A DNA stretch of 38,506 bases from Lachnospiraceae bacterium. GTDB lineage: Bacteria > Bacillota > Clostridia > Lachnospirales > Lachnospiraceae. Below are positions 34,015-38,506 of the stretch, piece after piece. Below the pieces are notes generated by a model that made no database searches, was not told the origin of the DNA, and saw only the letters and a program-made list of their open reading frames with translations. The stretch is from contig JAEEGQ010000121.1 of the NCBI GenBank assembly GCA_016280395.1, forward strand, positions 1-38,506. Direction: 5' to 3'. Position 1 is the first letter of the stretch; the number at the start of each line of letters is the position of its first letter. Both the position numbers and the translations under genes were made by a program.

Positions 34015-34049
34015 GGATATGCTCCGTTCCGGTCCTCTTTTCCGCATGA

Positions 34050-34055
34050 TATACT
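34050..34055 (+). promoter_or_regulatory. Possible -10 of the DUF6809-like gene
   Basis: TATACT lies 81 bp before the start codon. The hexamer 17 bp upstream (TTCCGG) matches TTGACA poorly, so this is a weak prediction. Confidence 0.35.
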
Positions 34056-34136
34056 GTAACCCCTGTCTACGGAAAATGAGCATCAGCCGGCCTAAGCAAA
34101 ACTATCTGACCATTCTAGAATTGGAGGAAGATGGAT

Positions 34137-34415
34137 ATGATCGAACGAACACAACAAGAAAGCATTATAGGTAAACTATGGCACAGTGATATTCATGATA
34201 TAATCCCAACCGAGTTAACCCAGGAATTATATGCAGAAAACAGAAGTGTAAACGACCTGGAAAAAAGAATTTTAGAAACTCTCTCCCCCGAGCAGAAGGA
34301 ACTCTTCGACAAATACTTGAATGAGCTGACCATTATGTTCGCTGTCGCTTCTGAGCAGGCGTTCAGGAAGGGCTTTAAGCTCGCCATGAGAATAATGGCG
34401 CAGGGCATTCTGTGA
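34137..34415 (+). CDS. DUF6809-like small helical protein
   Basis: A 92-residue mainly helical protein starting MIERTQQESIIGKLWHSDIH and ending with AFRKGFKLAMRIMAQGIL. The C-terminal GF.L..R.M pattern recalls DUF6809 proteins of Firmicutes mobile elements, whose function is unknown. The ATG at 34137 is preferred to that at 34131 because GGAGG (34123-34127) is then at a spacing of nine instead of three bases. It follows the YolD-like gene by 187 bp and ends before two closely spaced hairpins. Confidence 0.72.
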   Translation: MIERTQQESIIGKLWHSDIHDIIPTELTQELYAENRSVNDLEKRILETLSPEQKELFDKYLNELTIMFAVASEQAFRKGFKLAMRIMAQGIL

Positions 34416-34456
34416 TGGCCTTCTATTCCGCTTATTTTACGTAATCATTGAATCAC

Positions 34457-34477
34457 GCAAGAGCCGGCTCTTGCTTT
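34457..34477 (+). terminator. Palindromic hairpin ending the plus-strand cassette
   Basis: GCAAGAGCCGGCTCTTGC (34457-34474) is a perfect 18-bp palindrome followed by TTT. The short T-run makes it a modest terminator for the DUF6809-like gene. Confidence 0.55.
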
Positions 34478-34505
34478 AAAAAAGAGGGGCGTTTTATCGC
34501 CCCTC
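34476..34505 (-). terminator. Rho-independent terminator of the LRR lipoprotein gene
   Basis: On the minus strand, GAGGGGCG and CGCCCCTC form an 8-bp GC-rich stem (34484-34491 with 34498-34505) followed by TTTTTTA. It lies 10 bp after the lipoprotein stop codon. Confidence 0.9.
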
Positions 34506-34515
34506 GAATCACTGC

Positions 34516-36177
34516 TCAGCCTGCATCACCGTTCGAAAAGATTAGATAATTTAAGTTCATCCTATCATTCCTGTCACCATTAATATGCGCCTTTATATCG
34601 GCATTCAGTGAATCTGTTTCAGAAAATGCACCATATTGAACATTCATAATTTCAGCTGATACCTCACTGCCTGAATCTTCCCAGAAGACTACTGGATGAT
34701 TTATATTGATCTCTTCAAGTTTGGTACATGAGCCAAAAGCGAAAGATCCGATTTTATAGACTGTCTCAGGTAATTGGACTTCTTTGAGATTATCGCAAAG
34801 ATAAAAAGTGGAACCTTCAATGTACTCAACACCTTCCGGGATGGCAACTTTTTCTAGACTTCTGCAGCCTAAAAAAGCGGCTTGCCCAATCTTTTTTACG
34901 CTTTCTGGAATGTCGATCGTCCGTAAGCTAATACATCCCTGGAAAGCCGAACGTTCAATAGATGTAACACCATTCGGTATGTTGATTGTTTCTATACCAC
35001 TATTGAATCCCGCCTCGTCTATTGTATATAATTTGTATTTGCAACGCTCTGGTTTTTGATTCACGCCAGCATAGTTCATCCGTATAAACTCAACATCCTG
35101 ATTCTTAAACGCCCCTTCTCCAATAACGGTAACAGAATCAGGGAGTTCGACATTTTTTATCTGATTCACTCCACAGAAAATACCGTTTCCGATTTCTGTA
35201 ATGCCTTCCGGGATAACAAGCGTTAATCCAGTCATGCCTAAAGACTGCAGTTGAGATCCTAGTTTGCTTACTTTATATCCCGCCTCATTGATATTGTAGT
35301 ATTCAGAATATATTCTACCGTCAGATGAACATTGAATTGGTAATTCACCCCATTCCAGTAGCTTGTTTCCTTGATCATCAAATATTCCACCATCACGGTT
35401 CAGAACAAGATCCGCGCTCTCTGCTCCTTTAAGGTCCTCCAACTCAATATCTTTGAACTCAAAAAAGGTGGCGTCTGCTTCTTTGCTTTCAATGATACTT
35501 CCCGAATCATCGGTTGTTACTACCCATCCAGATCCGGCTTGCAGTTCTATCATGGTATCATCGGGGAGAGTAACCACTGCGGAGCCCTCGAGTACATAGC
35601 AATATGTTTTTACAATGCCCTCCTTGTAAGGAATACATTTAACCGCAACCACCGTTCCCCTTATTCCCATATTGGTATTAGGTGTTATTATTTCCAGCTT
35701 TTCATCGTCCGAGAGTTTTCTTTGGACTTCAAGAACCAATTCACCTTCTGTCATTTCTATTGCAATGTGTTGGTTCGCCTTTTCAACTATAGACGCCTTA
35801 GTTTTAGACTCCATATGCGCAAAGATATCATCATCCAAGCATATTCTTACAAACCCTTCCGCAAGGACATCAACTTGATCCGCAAAGCGAAGCTTCATGT
35901 CTTTAGCCGCGGTAAGCGTCTTCTCATCTCTGATTACATTTACTTTCCCTATAGTTTCAAAGACGGTTATATCAGAAAACCCTTTTGTTTTCGTAACTGT
36001 CTTTGCATCGTTACTCGGCGCTTGCGTCACCTGTTTCTGGCCGTCAGTCTCGATGACATTATTAAGATTCTTTTTTGTCTCGGTTTCCATTCCCGTCGTT
36101 TTTCTGGCGCAGCTTGTACATCCCCCCAACAGGCATGCGGCCAGTAGTAATACATACAACAAAAATCGTTTTAACAT
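34516..36177 (-). CDS. FecR-like and BspA-type LRR lipoprotein
   Basis: A 553-residue predicted surface lipoprotein. The N-terminus MLKRFLLYVLLLAACLLGGC has a hydrophobic signal and a lipobox LGGC, so the Cys20 should be lipidated. After a Thr/Lys linker, residues ~65-240 resemble a FecR-type domain (ITVFETIGKVNVIRDEK, ITPNTNMGIRGTVVAVKC, VLEGSAVVTLPDDTMIELQAGSGWVV). From ~320 on there are BspA/LRR_5 repeats (GLTLVIPEGITEIGNGIF, VELPDSVTVIGEGAF, TIDIPESVKKIGQAAFLGC). The ATG at 36177 is chosen because AAGGAG precedes it by seven bases. FecR-type domains often transmit signals or bind ligands; BspA LRRs often mediate adhesion. A run of six G lies in the lipobox codons. No obvious promoter was found upstream. 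Confidence 0.85.
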   Translation of the reverse strand: MLKRFLLYVLLLAACLLGGCTSCARKTTGMETETKKNLNNVIETDGQKQVTQAPSNDAKTVTKTKGFSDITVFETIGKVNVIRDEKTLTAAKDMKLRFADQVDVLAEGFVRICLDDDIFAHMESKTKASIVEKANQHIAIEMTEGELVLEVQRKLSDDEKLEIITPNTNMGIRGTVVAVKCIPYKEGIVKTYCYVLEGSAVVTLPDDTMIELQAGSGWVVTTDDSGSIIESKEADATFFEFKDIELEDLKGAESADLVLNRDGGIFDDQGNKLLEWGELPIQCSSDGRIYSEYYNINEAGYKVSKLGSQLQSLGMTGLTLVIPEGITEIGNGIFCGVNQIKNVELPDSVTVIGEGAFKNQDVEFIRMNYAGVNQKPERCKYKLYTIDEAGFNSGIETINIPNGVTSIERSAFQGCISLRTIDIPESVKKIGQAAFLGCRSLEKVAIPEGVEYIEGSTFYLCDNLKEVQLPETVYKIGSFAFGSCTKLEEININHPVVFWEDSGSEVSAEIMNVQYGAFSETDSLNADIKAHINGDRNDRMNLNYLIFSNGDAG

Positions 36178-36284
36178 GCTCGATCTCCTTAACGCAGATA
36201 GCAATACAATGCTACTATTTTTCGATATCTTCTTTCTTTTCTAATACTCTTGGGTGTCTTTTCAATATCTCCCCTAATATACAA

Positions 36285-36308
36285 TGCAGGGGTTTTTCAA
36301 CCCCTGCA
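36285..36308 (-). terminator. Hairpin terminator after the PPC-repeat protein gene
   Basis: TGCAGGGGTT (36285-36294) and AACCCCTGCA (36299-36308) form a perfect 10-bp stem with a 4-base loop, 11 bp after the stop codon at 36320. The following minus-strand sequence is T-rich but lacks a long T-run. Confidence 0.7.
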
Positions 36309-36319
36309 ATATCTCGTGA

Positions 36320-37414
36320 TTAATATGTTTTCACTACCTTAACTTTAACCTTGTCCGATGACTTTTTGCCTACTGTTTGCCAGATCTGAGCAGTCTTTCC
36401 GCTAGACAATTTTGCTGTCTTAACTCGATAATAGCCGTTATCATCAGCAACCGCTTTGTATGTTTTCTTGCCATATTTAACACTTACAGTCGCACCGGGC
36501 TCGGCTTTACCCACTACTACATTTGTTCCTGCCAGAATCGAAATAGGCTCTTCAACCTTAGCTATTTTTGCTTCCGAAGAATGATCTATAGTGTCATTAA
36601 CTGCAAGGATATATCTATATCCATTGGCATCGTAGCCATTTGCAACTAACACATACACTTTCGTTCCTTTATCAAATGAAAGCTCTTTAGTTGTATGTCC
36701 GTCTGCTCCGTCTCCTATAACGTCATTTATTACTTGCTGAAAAACTCCATCTTTATCTTCATAGTACACAGCGACCTTAAATCGATTGCTTCTTCCGATT
36801 CCGGTTGACTTAAAATAAAATGAAAATGGCTTGTTATTCTTTACTTCATACTTGTACCAGTCCTGATCTTTTTCGGTATTTAAAATACTACATATACGGT
36901 TCGCACTGGATAAAGGATTTGCGGCTTTCTCTGAATTAGCATCCTTCTCTGCCCATACACAATTCTTCAATGCCTCCGTAGAAGTATTAACGGACAGAGA
37001 ATAAGTATAACCCTTTGCATCCCAACCATTTGCTATACGGATATATAAAACTGTTCCTTCTTCAAAAGAATACTCCCTTGTCAGGTGTCCTTCGGCACCA
37101 TCACCTAAAGCATCCCTATATATCTCCTGTAAAACACCATCTTCATCACTATAATAAACGCGAAAAGAAAACCGATTATTCCGTCCGATGCCTGAAGACT
37201 TAAAGAAAAACTGCTGAGACCCCGTTTCCGCCACTTTATATTTGTACCATTTGACTTCAGAATCATCATTCAATACATCTTCAACAAGCTTGTTGGATGC
37301 TATCTCAACAGCTTTATCGGATACTTCCGATTCCATCTCTGCTCTTGCTGAGACTGAGCTTCCCAACGTAATAAACAGTAAACAACAAACTAAAGCAACA
37401 AAAAACCTTTTCAT
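36320..37414 (-). CDS. Secreted protein with two PPC-like repeats and Ig-like tail
   Basis: A 364-residue exported protein. MKRFFVALVCCLLFITLGSS with a following SARA is a signal peptide for signal peptidase I. Two tandem beta-domains follow (~56-143 and ~183-272), each starting WYKY and ending GY.Y.L.VN. They share FKS.GIGR.NRF and GDGA.GH.T.E.SF..GT, and look like PPC (pre-peptidase C-terminal) domains that arose by internal duplication. The C-terminal ~75 residues (AGTNVVVGKAEPGATVSVKYGKKTY) resemble a bacterial Ig-like domain. There is no LPxTG motif or enzyme domain. The ATG at 37414 is preferred because AGAGG lies eight bases upstream; an ATG seven codons earlier lacks this. Its promoter contains a G-tract. 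Confidence 0.83.
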   Translation of the reverse strand: MKRFFVALVCCLLFITLGSSVSARAEMESEVSDKAVEIASNKLVEDVLNDDSEVKWYKYKVAETGSQQFFFKSSGIGRNNRFSFRVYYSDEDGVLQEIYRDALGDGAEGHLTREYSFEEGTVLYIRIANGWDAKGYTYSLSVNTSTEALKNCVWAEKDANSEKAANPLSSANRICSILNTEKDQDWYKYEVKNNKPFSFYFKSTGIGRSNRFKVAVYYEDKDGVFQQVINDVIGDGADGHTTKELSFDKGTKVYVLVANGYDANGYRYILAVNDTIDHSSEAKIAKVEEPISILAGTNVVVGKAEPGATVSVKYGKKTYKAVADDNGYYRVKTAKLSSGKTAQIWQTVGKKSSDKVKVKVVKTY

Positions 37415-37505
37415 ACTCCACGCCTCTCTTTTCAATATTTTTCAGCAGTAGATTGGATAAACCAGGCCAGTACACCCAGTATTACAAGTCTCTGCCCAAT
37501 ATCTC

Positions 37506-37531
37506 ATTATACCCCCCCCTCATTTTGTCAA
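37506..37531 (-). promoter_or_regulatory. Promoter with an 8-G tract in a short spacer
   Basis: On the minus strand, TTGACA (37526-37531) and TATAAT (37506-37511) are both perfect, but their spacer is 14 bp (37512-37525) instead of 17 and ends in eight consecutive G. The predicted start is about 85 bp before the PPC-repeat protein gene. Gain of three G would give the ideal spacer, so expression may switch by slipped-strand mispairing. Confidence 0.7.
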
Positions 37532-37659
37532 GCTCTCTGTAATGTTTCTCTTTTTATGAACCCGCGCATTTTCGGCACATTTACATCCTAACTCACCATT
37601 ATCTTCCTATCCTCTGCAAGCGCACAAATAAATGATAATAGAGCATCTTCTGTTTTATA

Positions 37660-37693
37660 TAGCAAAAAGCCCGGCTAACATAAGTCGGGCTTT
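37660..37693 (-). terminator. Rho-independent terminator
   Basis: AAAGCCCG and CGGGCTTT (37666-37673 with 37686-37693) form an 8-bp stem; on the minus strand it runs into TTTTTGC. It ends the transcript of the unknown gene at 37723-38169. Confidence 0.85.
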
Positions 37694-37722
37694 GATACGG
37701 CACTTGGAGGTTGTAGGAGTGC

Positions 37723-38169
37723 CTAGTGATATAACTTCTTCATGTTGAAGGCCCCCTGTTTTGCGGCCTTCTTTTCGCTCTGACTCAGCTTGACCATAAG
37801 GATATTAGAAGCGGTCAGGTCTCTTGTGACTTCAAACCGTGTTGTTCCGTCTCTCTGCGCTATGGCACTACCAAAGGCCCGCGAGAGCAATTCCCTGTCG
37901 GAGATCTCCATACCCTGTATGACTTTTTCATTTGATTTTCTCCTGCGGATCGTAAGGGAATTCTTTGAACGCTCCTTCAGCAGGCGGATCCCAATATAGC
38001 GGTTGTTTCCCTCAAATGCTTCGGATATAGTAGCATATTGATACTCGAAGCTATCGGGTATGAGCGCAGCTGCTCCGGCCGAGACGGTAAGCTTGTTGCG
38101 GCCTACAGATATAAACGCTTCTCCCCTCTGCCGGGAACAGCCTTTACGTTCAATCTCAGTCCACTTCAT
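37723..38169 (-). CDS. Uncharacterised basic protein
   Basis: A 148-residue soluble, Arg/Lys-rich protein starting MKWTEIERKGCSRQRGEAFI. It contains LTIRRRKSNEKVI and ends NMKKLYH. I recognise no domain; it may bind nucleic acid given its charge, but this is only composition-based. The ATG at 38169 follows AAGGGGG by seven bases and shares one base with the upstream stop (TAATG). It is therefore coupled to the gene at the right edge. A terminator follows 30 bp after the stop. Confidence 0.65.
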   Translation of the reverse strand: MKWTEIERKGCSRQRGEAFISVGRNKLTVSAGAAALIPDSFEYQYATISEAFEGNNRYIGIRLLKERSKNSLTIRRRKSNEKVIQGMEISDRELLSRAFGSAIAQRDGTTRFEVTRDLTASNILMVKLSQSEKKAAKQGAFNMKKLYH

Positions 38170-38506
38170 TAGAATTCCCCCTTCCATAAAGAACTTGATA
38201 ATTCTGCTAGATTGATTTCTGGTGAGATCCTATATTTTTTTATGGCAGCAAGCTGTTTTTCAAATTCTTCCATACGTTCTTCGTACCCTTCCCTGCGCCA
38301 CCATTTTTCGTCTAATTCAGGAACGCCTATCTCAAACGCCTCTTTGGTATATAGCCCTATTTGACTTGCGGCATTCTTTCGATCCTGATAATAGCCAAAG
38401 TAGTATTCTAAAACATCTTCGTCCACTATATTATGAATGATATCAAGAACCTTCATTTCGTCTGCGATCGTTTCGCGTTTCAACGAGCATAATAACAAAT
38501 CGTCGC
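38169..38506 (-). CDS. Uncharacterised protein, C-terminal part (cut by window edge)
   Basis: The open frame runs off the right edge, so the start is not seen; a TTG at 38498 is not required as start. The visible ~111 residues are acidic and helical (DIIHNIVDEDVLEYYFGYYQ, KWWRREGYEERMEEFEKQLA) and end LSSSLWKGEF. No family was recognised. Its stop overlaps the start of the next gene (TAATG), which suggests that the two proteins are made together, as in many toxin-antitoxin or regulator pairs, but no such family is evident. Confidence 0.55.
   Translation of the reverse strand, partial: DDLLLCSLKRETIADEMKVLDIIHNIVDEDVLEYYFGYYQDRKNAASQIGLYTKEAFEIGVPELDEKWWRREGYEERMEEFEKQLAAIKKYRISPEINLAELSSSLWKGEF

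Larger units (their letters stand above)
37415..37722. other. Intergenic spacer, 308 bp
   Basis: This spacer holds the 5' leader and G-tract promoter of the PPC-repeat protein (minus strand) and the terminator of the upstream minus-strand gene pair (37660-37693). No convincing gene was seen in it. Confidence 0.6.

Noticed and set aside
35371-36147. A long open frame (258 codons) opposite the LRR lipoprotein gene
   Set aside because: It is antisense to a clearly recognisable lipoprotein, has no convincing ribosome binding site and no recognisable domain.
1-38506. CRISPR arrays, tRNA or rRNA genes, insertion sequences and integrases
   Set aside because: Looked for by eye and not found; only two-copy repeats and single hairpins occur. 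Absence cannot be proven without a computed search.

Overview
This window looks like a bacterial chromosome segment from the Firmicutes (class Clostridia, probably Lachnospiraceae-like). That placement is an inference from moderate GC content, strong GGAGG-type ribosome binding sites, YolD/Y-family polymerase and DUF6809-type genes, and a BspA-like leucine-rich-repeat lipoprotein. No rRNA, tRNA, CRISPR array, integrase or transposase was seen.

Left and centre (1-28517, all minus strand) form one very long, tightly packed defence and DNA-metabolism island. In the direction of transcription (right to left) it holds: a small Smr-domain protein, a single-TRD HsdS-like protein and an HsdM-like protein with degenerate catalytic motifs; a complete Type I restriction-modification set (hsdM, hsdS, a small HNH-like protein, hsdR); a GIY-YIG/T5orf172 nuclease-like protein; a small multi-span membrane protein; a membrane-anchored acidic protein; a 2363-residue HEPN-like/transglutaminase-like/DUF4011 helicase-nuclease; a soluble FtsK-type DNA translocase; a small unknown protein; an EVE-domain McrB and McrC (Type IV restriction); SbcD and SbcC; a DUF5063 protein; and the start of a UvrD-like helicase. 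Gaps are short or genes overlap. The head of the train has a near-consensus promoter (TTGACA, 17 bp, TATATT at 28606-28634) flanked by two 25-bp direct repeats, a likely control region.

Middle (28706-30394): a 36-residue Cys-rich small ORF, an ADP-ribosylglycohydrolase (minus), and, diverging from it across a 309-bp spacer with a large inverted repeat, a small membrane protein with its own terminator.

Right-centre (30597-34415, plus strand): an operon of macro-domain protein, two small proteins, a Lar-like zinc-ribbon protein, a Y-family DNA polymerase, a YolD-like protein and a DUF6809-like protein. Two perfect stem-loops lie just upstream of the polymerase gene. This looks like a mobile DNA-damage-tolerance and restriction-alleviation cassette.

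Right end (34516-38506, minus strand): a FecR-like/BspA-LRR lipoprotein, a secreted protein with two tandem PPC-like repeats and an Ig-like tail, and two unknown genes, the last cut by the window edge. The secreted protein sits behind a promoter-like TTGACA/TATAAT pair whose 14-bp spacer contains a run of eight G, a layout typical of phase-variable promoters.

The best candidates for undescribed biology are the Smr/half-HsdS/pseudo-HsdM trio, the membrane-protein/giant HEPN-helicase/FtsK module coupled to EVE-McrBC and SbcCD, and the G-tract promoter.
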